Below, piece by piece: positions 25,860 through 34,737 of a stretch of DNA of 44,469 nucleotides; positions within the stretch are counted from its first letter, which is position 1; each line of letters begins with the position of its first letter. The position numbers and the translations under genes are program-made. The notes beneath the pieces were generated by a model. The model saw only the letters and a list, made by a program, of their open reading frames with translations, was not told the DNA's origin and searched no databases. This DNA comes from Mucilaginibacter sp. (GTDB lineage Bacteria > Bacteroidota > Bacteroidia > Sphingobacteriales > Sphingobacteriaceae), in contig JAQBOP010000025.1 of NCBI GenBank assembly GCA_028287975.1, positions 1 through 44,469 of the forward strand, given 5' to 3'.

Positions 25860-26390
25860 TTATTTAGCAAATACTCCGGGCTTTAATCCCAGGCGTGTTA
25901 TCACATCGGCGCTTTTATCATAACGCGGGTTGGCATATAGCATAATAACTTCGCTGTTTTTATCAAAGACCATATCCAGATTTTCGGCTTCGGCAACGGC
26001 CTGTACGGCTTTTGCTACCCTGTCTTGTATGGGTTTCATTACCGCGCTGCTTTTTGTTTCCAACTCGCCGTCCGGGCCAAATTTTTGACGTTGAAAATCC
26101 TTCGCGGCTTTCTCTTTGGTAACAACCTCATCTTCGCGCCTCTTTTTCATATCGGCAGACATTAACACCTGGTCTGCCTGGTATGCTTTGTACATCCTGT
26201 CAATCTCCTGGAAGCGGCCGTCCACCTCTTTTTGCCATTGGTCTGATAATGCACTCAGCTGTTTTTGTGCCGATACATAATCAGGCATGTGTTTTAAAAT
26301 GTAATCAGAGTCAACATACCCAAAGCGTTGCGCAAACGAAGCTGTGCATGCTAAAAACGTAAAAGCGAATACTAAAATTACCTTTTTCAT
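25860..26390 (-). CDS. Periplasmic chaperone, OmpH/Skp family (copy 1 of the pair)
   Basis: A 176-residue Skp paralogue with a signal peptide (MKKVILVFAFTFLACTASFA). The mature start RFGYVDSDYILKHMPDY is followed by a helical tentacle region with many charged residues (about 45-120) and the closing strand LDMVFDKNSEVIMLYANP. It lies 15 bases downstream of bamA and 53 bases upstream of a second skp-like gene. Paired skp genes after bamA are common in Bacteroidetes; the two copies differ in tentacle length and charge and may have different clients. Confidence 0.9.
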   Translation of the reverse strand: MKKVILVFAFTFLACTASFAQRFGYVDSDYILKHMPDYVSAQKQLSALSDQWQKEVDGRFQEIDRMYKAYQADQVLMSADMKKRREDEVVTKEKAAKDFQRQKFGPDGELETKSSAVMKPIQDRVAKAVQAVAEAENLDMVFDKNSEVIMLYANPRYDKSADVITRLGLKPGVFAK

Positions 26391-26405
26391 TAAATTTTTT
26401 TCTAT

Positions 26406-28955
26406 TTAGTTAAACCCTCCGCTCAGGCTTTGTGAAATAGAGAAGCTAAATTGTCCCTTATTAGCCGACGGTATTCCAGGAATAGGATCGTAACCGTAGC
26501 CATAATCCAAACCAAGTAAACCAAAAATAGGTAAAAAAATCCGTGCGCCAATACCTGTTGATCTTCTGACATTGTAAGGATTAAATTGCGAGAATTTATC
26601 CCAAACGTTACCACCTTCGGCAAACACCAACAAGAAGACGGTTGCCGACGAACTGGTAATAACAGGGTGACGTATTTCAAAAGTTAATTTATCATAAATA
26701 GCGCTACCCGGGTTGTTGTCGGCATTGTAATGCGATCCTACCGGAACTATAGAGAAGTTTTGGTAACCACGCAAACCAATTATATCGCTACCCTGTAAAA
26801 ACTGGTAGCTTTGCATACCATCACCGCCTAATTTGAAACGCTCGAATGGTGATCCCGGTACAACCGAGTTATACTCGCCAAGGAAGCCGAACCTGGCCTG
26901 GCTCATCAATACAAACTTACCGCCAAGGCCCATAAACCATTGTGCATCAAACTTGGTTTTGTAATACTCTACAAAATGGTATAGTTGCTCTTGTGTAGGT
27001 GGCAGCTTGTAATTAATGTTGTTAAATAACGAGTATGGAGGTGTGCCCTGCAACGTGAATTTAATGTTTGAACCACCGGTAGGAAATATCGGAGAACCTT
27101 CTAACGAACTACGTGAAAGCTCTTGCGTTAATTTGATATTATAAGAAGTACCGTTTGAGAACAAGTATCCGGGATAATTATCCAATGAGTAGTGGTCAAC
27201 GTTTAATGAGTAATTTAACTGGAAATGGTTATCAGGCCATTTTAAACGCTTTCCTAAAGTAACACCAATACCGTTTATGCGTAAGTGGTTATAGTTAGGG
27301 TCTGTTTTGGCATAATATTGCCCGGTTGAACTTAACTGGGTGTAGGCAGATACTGCAAAATATATTGGCCTTTTACCACCTAACCATGGCTCAGAGAAAG
27401 TAAATGAATAGTTTTGGTATGACCTGCCGCTTGATTGTCCCCTTAAGCTTAATTTCTCGCCATCGCCTTTTGGTAACGGTTTGTAGTCTTTAAGGTGGAA
27501 AATATTTTTTATGGCGAAGTTATTAAACGTAAGGCCCAGCGTACCTACAAACTGGCCGCCACCAAAGCCGCCCGAAAGCTCAACCTGATCTGATGGCTTT
27601 TCAACCACATTGTATATCAAGTCGACCGTACCATCCTGCGGATTAATGTTAACCGGCTTTGGCTCAGTTTTCTGATCGTCAAAGTTACCCAGCTGGCCAA
27701 TTACGCGTGTACTTTCAATCAATGCCGCTTTATTGAATTTTTGGCCCGGTAAAGTTTCCAGCTCGCGTATAACTACTTTATCGTTAGTTACGTCATTACC
27801 TTTAACTGTTACCCGGTTTATGGTATATTGCGGCCCTTCAAATACCCTGATATCTAAATCAACTGTATCATGGCGTATATTAATTACCGGATCGGCAGTG
27901 TAAGTTAAGTATCCATCATTTAAATACAATGATGAAACGTCATCGCCGGTTGGGCCGCCACCGCTTAATCTTTTACTCAATGCATCTTCGCTAAATACAT
28001 CACCCTTTTTAATACGCAGCGTATAATTTAACACTGCATCGTTATATTTTGCATTGCCTGACCATTTAATATTGCCAAAATAATATTTATGCCCTTCGTA
28101 AATTTTTATCTTAACATCAACAGTTTGATAATCATGCCTGGTAACCGTGTCACGTATTAGTGCGGCATCAAAGTAACCTCTCTCCTTCATCTTATCGATC
28201 AGGTTTTGCTTATCCTCGGTAAACTTATCATCCTTGAACTTTTTAGAGCCAAACAGGTTGTAAAATTTACGGGTACGTGTTTTAGATAAGAAGCCTCTAA
28301 GTTTTGCCTGCGAAAAATCTTTGTTACCCTCAAAAGTAACCGAGTTAATCATTACCTTTTTACCCTTATTAACAGTTACATCTAATATTAAGCTATTTGC
28401 ATCTCCCGGATCAGGCCTTTGTTTAATACTTACAGTAGTGTTTAAAAAGCCTTTTTCATTAAAAAAACGCTTGATAGTTGCAGTGGTAGTGTTTATTAAA
28501 TTGGTGTTTACAATTTTACCCTTACTATCTAATTTTTTGTTAATATCCTCTATTTCGCTTTTACGGATACCGATCAAACGCAGGTTTGATAAACGCGGCA
28601 ATTCTTTTACAGCAATCTCAAGGTATACTGTATCAAGATTGATCTTGGTTACATATAACTTTACGTCATCAAATAAATTCTCTTTGTAAAGATTTTTCAC
28701 GATGGCTGCACTGGCTTCGCCGGGTAACAGCATTTTATCACCTTTATTTACTTTTGATATTTGAAGTAACACTTCTTTATCCAGGTGCTCTGTACCGCTA
28801 ATAGTAACGCCACCAATAATATATTCTTTCGGGTTCAAATAACTCAAAGTATCGGATGATGAAGACGACCGATAAACTGGGACATTATTTTTAACCTGGG
28901 CCAGCGCACAAGTGCTTATTACGGAGAAAAGAATAGCAAACAGAAATTTATTCAT
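26406..28955 (-). CDS. bamA: Outer-membrane protein assembly factor BamA
   Basis: The 849-residue Omp85 protein inserts beta-barrel proteins into the outer membrane. It has a signal peptide (first 20 residues, ending CALAQ), then five POTRA-like domains from about residue 45 to 450 (motifs such as YIIGGVTISGTEHLDKE, VNSVTFEGN-type strands, and the fifth starting near QVELSGGFGGGQFVGTLGLT). A 16-strand barrel forms the rest. The conserved barrel tail is FSISQSLSGGFN. The GLRGYQ-like segment (SDIIGLRGYQNFSIV) corresponds to the VRGF/Y motif of loop 6. It is in an operon with uppS upstream and two skp genes downstream. Confidence 0.95.
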   Translation of the reverse strand: MNKFLFAILFSVISTCALAQVKNNVPVYRSSSSSDTLSYLNPKEYIIGGVTISGTEHLDKEVLLQISKVNKGDKMLLPGEASAAIVKNLYKENLFDDVKLYVTKINLDTVYLEIAVKELPRLSNLRLIGIRKSEIEDINKKLDSKGKIVNTNLINTTTATIKRFFNEKGFLNTTVSIKQRPDPGDANSLILDVTVNKGKKVMINSVTFEGNKDFSQAKLRGFLSKTRTRKFYNLFGSKKFKDDKFTEDKQNLIDKMKERGYFDAALIRDTVTRHDYQTVDVKIKIYEGHKYYFGNIKWSGNAKYNDAVLNYTLRIKKGDVFSEDALSKRLSGGGPTGDDVSSLYLNDGYLTYTADPVINIRHDTVDLDIRVFEGPQYTINRVTVKGNDVTNDKVVIRELETLPGQKFNKAALIESTRVIGQLGNFDDQKTEPKPVNINPQDGTVDLIYNVVEKPSDQVELSGGFGGGQFVGTLGLTFNNFAIKNIFHLKDYKPLPKGDGEKLSLRGQSSGRSYQNYSFTFSEPWLGGKRPIYFAVSAYTQLSSTGQYYAKTDPNYNHLRINGIGVTLGKRLKWPDNHFQLNYSLNVDHYSLDNYPGYLFSNGTSYNIKLTQELSRSSLEGSPIFPTGGSNIKFTLQGTPPYSLFNNINYKLPPTQEQLYHFVEYYKTKFDAQWFMGLGGKFVLMSQARFGFLGEYNSVVPGSPFERFKLGGDGMQSYQFLQGSDIIGLRGYQNFSIVPVGSHYNADNNPGSAIYDKLTFEIRHPVITSSSATVFLLVFAEGGNVWDKFSQFNPYNVRRSTGIGARIFLPIFGLLGLDYGYGYDPIPGIPSANKGQFSFSISQSLSGGFN

Positions 28956-29018
28956 TCGGATATTTTAGTGGGCTAAAAATAATTTATACAGTTGTTAAAA
29001 TTTGTTAAAAGAAAAAAT

Positions 29019-29786
29019 TTAGTTGACTTGCTCACTTGTCATACCAAAACGACGCTCGCGTTTTTGGTAATCCAGTATAGCCTCATAAAGATCCTCTTTC
29101 CTGAAATCGGGCCATAATTTAGTTGTAAAGTACAGCTCTGCGTAGGCAATTTGCCATAACAGGTAATTACTGATACGAAATTCGCCACTTGTTCTGATCA
29201 ACAACTCAGGGTCTGGTATATTGCCGGTATATAAGTTGTCTTCAAAAAGTTTTTCATCAATGTCTTCAAGCATTATTTCTCCGCTTTTTACTTTAGCGGC
29301 TAATGTTTTGGCTGCATATACAATTTCGCGGCGCGAGCTGTAGCTTAATGCCAGTGTTAATACAAGCCCGGTGTTTCCGGCTGTCGTGTCAATGGCGTTT
29401 TGTAATTCGTCATAACATTTTTTAGGCAGCATATTCAGATCGCCTATAGCATTAAGGCGAACATTTTTGTCCATGAAATTTTTGATCTCTTTATGGATCG
29501 TACTAACCATTAGTTCCATAATCGCCATAACCTCCAGCTTGGGGCGGTTCCAATTCTCTGACGAAAAAGTATATAATGTAAGGTATTTGACACCCAGGTT
29601 AACCCCGCCTTCAACTACGTCCCTAACAGAAGCCACACCATTACGATGACCGAATATTCTTAATTTGCCTTTTTCTTTTGCCCATCTGCCATTACCATCC
29701 ATTATGATAGCGATATGCTGTGGTAATTTTAACAAATCAATCTGATCCTTATAACTCATTTCCTTTTGCCGGTCAATAAAAGCCAT
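29019..29786 (-). CDS. uppS: Isoprenyl transferase (undecaprenyl diphosphate synthase)
   Basis: This 255-residue cis-prenyltransferase makes the C55 lipid carrier for peptidoglycan and surface glycans. The catalytic D30 is in HIAIIMDGNGRWA, with GHRNG and LTLYTFSSENWNRP after it. The C-terminal RTSGEFRISNYLLWQIAYAE and FRKEDLYEAILDYQKRERRFG motifs are family-specific. Start is ATG 29786. It precedes bamA by 63 bases and follows the DUF6089 gene across a 268-base gap with a candidate -7 box. Confidence 0.96.
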   Translation of the reverse strand: MAFIDRQKEMSYKDQIDLLKLPQHIAIIMDGNGRWAKEKGKLRIFGHRNGVASVRDVVEGGVNLGVKYLTLYTFSSENWNRPKLEVMAIMELMVSTIHKEIKNFMDKNVRLNAIGDLNMLPKKCYDELQNAIDTTAGNTGLVLTLALSYSSRREIVYAAKTLAAKVKSGEIMLEDIDEKLFEDNLYTGNIPDPELLIRTSGEFRISNYLLWQIAYAELYFTTKLWPDFRKEDLYEAILDYQKRERRFGMTSEQVN

Positions 29787-29882
29787 TACAAGCTATAATG
29801 TGTGTTTTTCATAAAATTTATGATTTAATAACACGCACTATAAACCATGCTTTTATTAAATAATGCCCAATTTTTCAGGTGA

Positions 29883-29890
29883 CAAAGGTA
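29883..29890 (-). promoter_or_regulatory. Candidate -7 box upstream of uppS
   Basis: TACCTTTG on the minus strand fits TAnnTTTG and lies 96 bases before the uppS ATG in an otherwise empty 268-base gap (29787-30054). No -33 box is clear. Confidence 0.35.
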
Positions 29891-30054
29891 AAACTTACTT
29901 TGTACTTTTTTAGTATGCAGACAAAAAGAAAGTTTGCACAAAAAAATGCCTCCTTTTAGCTTAAGTTATGAGTGTGTGGCTGTTGTGTGGATTTCTTTTT
30001 AAAGAAACCATAGACAATTTAAAGATCACTGCCAACAGCCTAAAGAGCTTGAAA

Positions 30055-30822
30055 TTAATAATAACACTTCTGTGTTATAAAGGTGTATGATAAAGAAAAG
30101 CCTACAAATAAATAAGTATCTCTTGGCCGTAAATCGCCGCGTTGTGTGCCGGCTACACCTGTTTGCCCGGCAGAGCGGTCAGACAAGGCGACTGATATGG
30201 CGCTGGGTAATTTACTTTTATCAGGATATACACCGCTTACATCATCTAAATAATCTGTTAAGGCGGTACGATAACCCAGGTCGGCAGCCAAACTCAGGCG
30301 GCCTGCTATATTATATTTAATACCCAGGCCAAAAGGAATGGCTATTGTGCTACCCGGATAGGATTTACCTTCGGTCTGTAACTCGCGAAGGTCGTACGTT
30401 TGGCCAAGATATTTGGCTCTTGGTGTATACCCTGTATAAGCTATCCCCGCAAAAATATAAGGTGTGTAAAGGTTTTTACTAACGGATGGAACGTATTCCA
30501 TAAAGTTAAATTCGCCGGTAAGGCTTACTTCACTTAGCGGGGTGGTAAAACTAAGGTTACGGTCGCGCTCTTGCTGGCTTTTTGATGTGCTGTCTGCACC
30601 ACTGATCACCCCATAAGTATATCCCAGTTTAGCCGAGAAATAACCGTCAAAATTACGTTTAACAAAAGCGCCCCCCGCAAAGCCAGAAACCTTTAATGGA
30701 TTGTTTTGGTTTAAATCGCCCATGTACCCGGCACCGCCGGCAAAACCGCCAATTTCCCAGGTTTGTGCCCGTAAATTAAAGGAAATGAATAGTAATATTA
30801 TAAAAGGTAACGATTTAGACAT
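30055..30822 (-). CDS. DUF6089 outer-membrane beta-barrel protein
   Basis: A 255-residue protein with a signal peptide (MSKSLPFIILLFISFNLRAQ). Then WEIGGFAGGAGYMGDLNQNN and many alternating strands ending FVGFSLSYTFI indicate an eight-stranded or similar barrel. The FAGGAGYMGDLN start and the fixed position between nadK and uppS match the DUF6089 family of Bacteroidetes. Its function is not established; the conserved neighbourhood (nadK, uppS, bamA, skp) suggests a role in envelope assembly. It follows nadK by 9 bases. Confidence 0.8.
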   Translation of the reverse strand: MSKSLPFIILLFISFNLRAQTWEIGGFAGGAGYMGDLNQNNPLKVSGFAGGAFVKRNFDGYFSAKLGYTYGVISGADSTSKSQQERDRNLSFTTPLSEVSLTGEFNFMEYVPSVSKNLYTPYIFAGIAYTGYTPRAKYLGQTYDLRELQTEGKSYPGSTIAIPFGLGIKYNIAGRLSLAADLGYRTALTDYLDDVSGVYPDKSKLPSAISVALSDRSAGQTGVAGTQRGDLRPRDTYLFVGFSLSYTFITQKCYY

Positions 30823-30831
30823 TCAACAAAT

Positions 30832-31713
30832 TTAGTAATTGCGGGCATCAAGGCCCCACAGTAGTTTGTTTCTTAACGTTGATAAATAACTTTCATTACT
30901 TAAACGGATAAGATTCAATTCAAAACTTGCTTTTTGAACTTTAAAGCGCATCGGTCTGTCTATAATCTCTGTTTTCGAATCGCATGACAAAATATAGTTA
31001 GAGCTGCGCGATTCTACCTCGAAAGACAGAACACTGCTGTCGGGCAACACAATTGGCCTTACATTTAAGTTATGCGGCGCTACCGGTGTAACTACAATAC
31101 TGTTTGATTCGGGAAAAATGATCGGTCCGCCGCAGCTTAAGGAGTAGGCCGTTGAGCCGGTTGCTGTCGCGATGATGATACCATCGCCCCAGTAAGAGTT
31201 TAAAAACTCACCATCCAAAAACATGTTGGTGGTGATCATGGCCGAATCGTCACGCTTGTGAATGGTGATATCATTAAGCGCGAAATTATCCATGCCTAAT
31301 ATATTCAATTCAGACTCTACGGATAATAACCCACGGCCATCTAAAGTATATTTGCTGTTAACCACCGCATGTATGGCAGCGGCTATGTCGTTTTTGTTTA
31401 CACTGGCTAAAAAACCCAGCCTGCCAAAATTAATACCCATTACCGGCACGCCCGAATCGCGGATCACGCTTACCATATCCAGTAATGTGCCATCACCTCC
31501 AAGGGTTATAAACACATCAATAACGCCCTTTATCTGGTCACCCTCATTCAGCACATTGTAAACTACCGTATTGATTTTTCCGGATAAATAACTATTAAGC
31601 TGGTGATGGACATAGATCTCAACATTATGCAACGATAACGCATCAAATACCTGCTGTATAAAAGGGATTACTGCCTGATCATTAAACTGCCTGCCGTATA
31701 CTGCTATTTTCAT
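30832..31713 (-). CDS. nadK: NAD kinase
   Basis: The 293-residue cytosolic enzyme phosphorylates NAD to NADP. The motif GGDGTLLD (residues 72-79, D74 catalytic) and the second signature WGDGIIIATATGSTAYSLS with CGGP are both present. The N-terminus (MKIAVYGRQF) is the usual Rossmann-like strand. Start is ATG 31713. It heads the nadK-DUF6089-uppS-bamA-skp-skp cluster. An inverted word repeat precedes it. Confidence 0.96.
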   Translation of the reverse strand: MKIAVYGRQFNDQAVIPFIQQVFDALSLHNVEIYVHHQLNSYLSGKINTVVYNVLNEGDQIKGVIDVFITLGGDGTLLDMVSVIRDSGVPVMGINFGRLGFLASVNKNDIAAAIHAVVNSKYTLDGRGLLSVESELNILGMDNFALNDITIHKRDDSAMITTNMFLDGEFLNSYWGDGIIIATATGSTAYSLSCGGPIIFPESNSIVVTPVAPHNLNVRPIVLPDSSVLSFEVESRSSNYILSCDSKTEIIDRPMRFKVQKASFELNLIRLSNESYLSTLRNKLLWGLDARNY

Positions 31714-31724
31714 TTGGTTTATTT

Positions 31725-31828
31725 GTTCATTAGTTCATTAGTTTATTGGTTACAATATTTGTAAGAAGTTATTATTTAATAAATATAAACTATTACAAAT
31801 GAGCCAATGAACCATTAAGCTAATGAAC
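31725..31828. repeat. Inverted 'GTTCATTAG' word repeat upstream of nadK
   Basis: GTTCATTAGTTCATTAGTTTATTGG begins at 31725, and the inverted form (CCAATGAACCATTAAGCTAATGAAC) ends at 31828. A nested pair ATTTGTAA (31758-31765) with TTACAAAT (31793-31800) is inside. The word family matches the one at 6104-6170. Confidence 0.7.
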
Positions 31829-32491
31829 TTAAAGATTAAGGTAATTCATCAATGAATCGTATCTGTCCATCGAGTTATCATTATTATCGGTATGATTAAA
31901 TGTGGCTTTTACATCGTATTCGTACCGCAAAAAAGTAGCAATAATATTAGAAATATCCTGCTTGTTTACTTTTAATGTAACCTCCATGCGGGTTGAGTCC
32001 GGGAAGGTGCGTACGTATGAACTTAGGATCTGGGCATTGTCTGACTCGACGATCTGCGCCATGTGTGCCAGCGAATTGTTTTTATTGTTAATATCAAGCA
32101 TAATGATACCGCCCGGCTGCGAAACCGATGTTATGGTAGCAAAATACTCATTCATTTTATTGATGGGTATTAGGCCCAGGTAATTCTTTTTTATGTCAAG
32201 CACCGGCACTACGCTTAGCTGCTGTTCATAAAACAACCGGATCACATCGTAAACGTGCTGATCTTCGCGCACATAAGGATTAACCAATGATAGCGCTAAT
32301 GCACCTATCGGTGTTTGTACATCTATTTCAGGTAAAATATCACTTTCGGCAAGCAGGCCTAAAAACTGTTCTTCGTTTACAATTGGCAAATGGCGTACGC
32401 GAAATTCGACCATACGGTCAAGCACTTTCTGTATCGAATCAGAAGTGTGTACCGGTGGTATCGCGTCAGCTATCAATTCGCCTGCAAACAT
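31829..32491 (-). CDS. CBS-domain protein
   Basis: A 220-residue soluble protein. A pair of CBS motifs covers about residues 1-125 (for example VRHLPIVNEEQFLGLLAESD and LSVVPVLDIKKNYLGLIP), which usually bind adenine nucleotides. A C-terminal region (about 130-215) has an ACT-like look (ISQPGGIIMLDINNKNN-type strand, then VRTFPDSTRMEVTLKVN). The function is unknown; it may sense adenylate energy state. It begins 1 base after the stop of the alpha/beta hydrolase, suggesting cotranscription. Confidence 0.8.
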   Translation of the reverse strand: MFAGELIADAIPPVHTSDSIQKVLDRMVEFRVRHLPIVNEEQFLGLLAESDILPEIDVQTPIGALALSLVNPYVREDQHVYDVIRLFYEQQLSVVPVLDIKKNYLGLIPINKMNEYFATITSVSQPGGIIMLDINNKNNSLAHMAQIVESDNAQILSSYVRTFPDSTRMEVTLKVNKQDISNIIATFLRYEYDVKATFNHTDNNDNSMDRYDSLMNYLNL

Positions 32492-32492
32492 T

Positions 32493-33254
32493 TTATACTC
32501 CTATTTTACTTAAAAATCCTTTTAATAAACGGTTAAACTCCTGCGGGTGCTCCATCATGGCGGCATGGCCGCATTTATCTATCCAGTGCAATTCAGAATC
32601 CGGCAAAAGCTGGTGAAACTCTTCCGCAACTTCCGGCGGTGTAATTTTATCGTTCTTACCCCATATTATTGAAACCGGCATATTGATCTTATGCAGGTCC
32701 TTTTTCATATTATGGCGTATGGCCGATTTTGCCATCGCTAACAACCTGATCACGCTATGCCGATCGTTTACTAATTTGTAAACTTCGTCAACTAATTCGG
32801 GAGTAGCAATTTTTGGGTCATAAAAAGTGTATTCAACCTTTTCTTTTACAAAATCCATACTTTCCCTTCGCGGGAAAGATCCCCCAAAAGCATTCTCATA
32901 TAAACCCGAGCTTCCGCTTAAAACCAACGCACGGATCTTTTCGGGATGGGCCAACACGTATATCAAACCTACGTGCCCGCCTAACGAGTTGCCTAAAAGA
33001 ACTACATTTTCAAGCTTTTTATACTTGATAAACTTATGCAGGTACTTTGATAACGTTTTTACCCCCGTTGTTATTACCGGCAGGTCATATACAGGCAGCA
33101 TGGGTAACAGCACCCTGTACCTCGGCTTAAACTCTTCAATAACCTCTTCCCAATTACTAAGTCCGCCCATTAAGCCGTGCAGCAACAACAGCACAGGTCC
33201 TTCGCCCTCATCGATGTAACTAAAACCATGTTCCTCTTTAAGCACGAAACTCAT
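32493..33254 (-). CDS. Alpha/beta-hydrolase
   Basis: The 253-residue enzyme has a complete catalytic triad: S90 in the nucleophile elbow GNSLGG, D202 in WGKNDKITP and H230 in DKCGHAAMMEHP. H26-G27 in LLLLHGLMGG forms the oxyanion hole. The fold and size are those of small esterases and C-C hydrolases; the substrate is not evident. The conserved pairing with the CBS gene (1-base gap) is notable. Start is ATG 33254. Confidence 0.85.
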   Translation of the reverse strand: MSFVLKEEHGFSYIDEGEGPVLLLLHGLMGGLSNWEEVIEEFKPRYRVLLPMLPVYDLPVITTGVKTLSKYLHKFIKYKKLENVVLLGNSLGGHVGLIYVLAHPEKIRALVLSGSSGLYENAFGGSFPRRESMDFVKEKVEYTFYDPKIATPELVDEVYKLVNDRHSVIRLLAMAKSAIRHNMKKDLHKINMPVSIIWGKNDKITPPEVAEEFHQLLPDSELHWIDKCGHAAMMEHPQEFNRLLKGFLSKIGV

Positions 33255-33359
33255 ATATATATTATGTAAATGTTAACCCTAAAATGCAGGCCTGAGCCTG
33301 TTGTATCGGCTATAAAAATAGCTTATTGCATTTTACCTGCAACTATAATATCAAATAAA

Positions 33360-33809
33360 TTATCCCAACAATTGTTTCACCACTTCCGAGATGGTTTTGC
33401 CGTCTGCCTGGCCCGCCAGTTCTTTATTTGCAAGCCCCATTACACGACCCATATCCTGTATAGAAGTAGCGCCAATGCGTTCAATTACTTCCTGTACAAC
33501 CCCCTCAATTTCAAAGCGGGTCATTTGCTGCGGCAGATAGGGCTCAATAACCTGCATCTCGCCTATTTCTATCTGGTAAAGATCGTCGCGCCCCTGTGTT
33601 TTGTATATATCAGCAGACTCTTTGCGTTGCTTAACCAGCTTTTGCAATACCTTGATCTCGGCCTCTTGCGTTAATTCTTCGGCAGCGCCTTTCTCTGTTT
33701 TTGCTAATAGCAGTGCCGATTTAATGGCACGCAAGCCCTGCAAGCGTTCCGGCTGTTTAGCCAGCATGGCTAATTTTATATCCTGGTCTATTTGTGTTAT
33801 TAATGACAT
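33360..33809 (-). CDS. GatB/YqeY-domain protein
   Basis: A 149-residue helical protein of the YqeY family: MSLITQIDQDIKLAMLAKQP, then L-R-A-I-K-S-A-L-L and YLPQQMTRFEIEGVVQEV, with VMGLANKELAGQADGKTISE at the end. This corresponds to the tail domain of GatB, which contacts tRNA in the amidotransferase. Free YqeY proteins are common, with no firmly established role. Start is ATG 33809. A word repeat separates it from the SDR gene. Confidence 0.9.
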   Translation of the reverse strand: MSLITQIDQDIKLAMLAKQPERLQGLRAIKSALLLAKTEKGAAEELTQEAEIKVLQKLVKQRKESADIYKTQGRDDLYQIEIGEMQVIEPYLPQQMTRFEIEGVVQEVIERIGATSIQDMGRVMGLANKELAGQADGKTISEVVKQLLG

Positions 33810-33820
33810 GTTCTTTTTTA

Positions 33821-33899
33821 TTTCGGATATCGGATTTTCGATATCGGATTTAGTTATTTTTTAATTTGCACATCCGCATATTCGCACATCTGCACATCT
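33821..33899. repeat. Word repeats between the YqeY and SDR genes
   Basis: Two word types sit side by side: TTTCGGATATCGGATTTTCG then ATATCGGATT (33821-33850), and TTTGCACATCCGCATATTCG then CACATCTGCACATC (33865-33899). The second type recurs before the M3 peptidase at 43451-43485; the first resembles the words at 41282-41377. Confidence 0.65.
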
Positions 33900-33901
33900 A
33901 A

Positions 33902-34660
33902 TTATTTCCTTACTATAATTGTAGCATTAGCCTGTGCTGTTGGCATAATCAACAGTTCATTTATGTTAACGTGCTTTGGGCGCGATACTACGAACCATAT
34001 GGTTTCGGCAATATCTTCGGCCATTAGCGGGTCAAAGCCATCATACACTTTTTTGGCCCGTTCTTTATCTCCCTTAAAGCGCACTTCAGAAAATTCTGTT
34101 TCGACAGCTCCCGGGTGGATAGCGGTAACTTTGATGCCATGCTGCAACAGGTCAATACGCATACCTTTGTTCAGGGCATCAACCGCGTGCTTGCTGGCAC
34201 AATATACATTGCCGTTGGGATAAACCTCTTTACCCGCAATGGAACCGATATTTACGATATGCCCTTTGCCGTTTGCTATCATCCAGTTTGATACTACCTT
34301 GCTTACGTATAATAAACCCTTAACGTTGGTATCTATCATGGTATCCCAATCATCCAGGTTTCCGTTTTGTATAGAGTCAAGCCCCTGGCTCAGGCCTGCA
34401 TTGTTTATCAGCACATCAACCTTTTTCCATTTTGCCGGCAAATTTTCAAAATTGCTGATCACCTGTTCGCGGTCGCGTACATCAAAAGCGCAAACTGCTA
34501 CTTCCGTATTGTATTTTTTGTTAAGACGTGCGGCAAGCTTTTCTAACCTGTCAAGCCGGCGGCCGGTTAATACCAGGTTATAGTTTTCGCGTGCGAACAA
34601 TTCTGCGCAGGCCTCGCCTATCCCTGCAGTGGCCCCGGTAATCAGTGCAATTTTAGCCAT
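33902..34660 (-). CDS. Short-chain dehydrogenase/reductase (YdfG-like)
   Basis: The 252-residue Rossmann enzyme has the cofactor motif TGATAGIG (8-15), NNAG (86-89) and the active-site set S140, Y153, K157 in IGSIAGKEVYPNGNVYCASK. GRRLDRL after strand 2 suggests NADP preference. The closest familiar type is YdfG/serine 3-dehydrogenase-like enzymes acting on 3-hydroxy acids, but the substrate is not proven. Start is ATG 34660. Confidence 0.88.
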   Translation of the reverse strand: MAKIALITGATAGIGEACAELFARENYNLVLTGRRLDRLEKLAARLNKKYNTEVAVCAFDVRDREQVISNFENLPAKWKKVDVLINNAGLSQGLDSIQNGNLDDWDTMIDTNVKGLLYVSKVVSNWMIANGKGHIVNIGSIAGKEVYPNGNVYCASKHAVDALNKGMRIDLLQHGIKVTAIHPGAVETEFSEVRFKGDKERAKKVYDGFDPLMAEDIAETIWFVVSRPKHVNINELLIMPTAQANATIIVRK

Positions 34661-34737
34661 AGGTATCCGATAGTATACAATGCGAAATTAGTTCTTTTCA
34701 TCGGGAATTAAAGACTTTATGCATTAAAACCGGCCGT

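Noticed and set aside
29787..30054. Small RNA or gene in the uppS-DUF6089 gap
   Set aside because: Only a candidate -7 box and AT-rich sequence; no stable hairpin with T run and no convincing frame.
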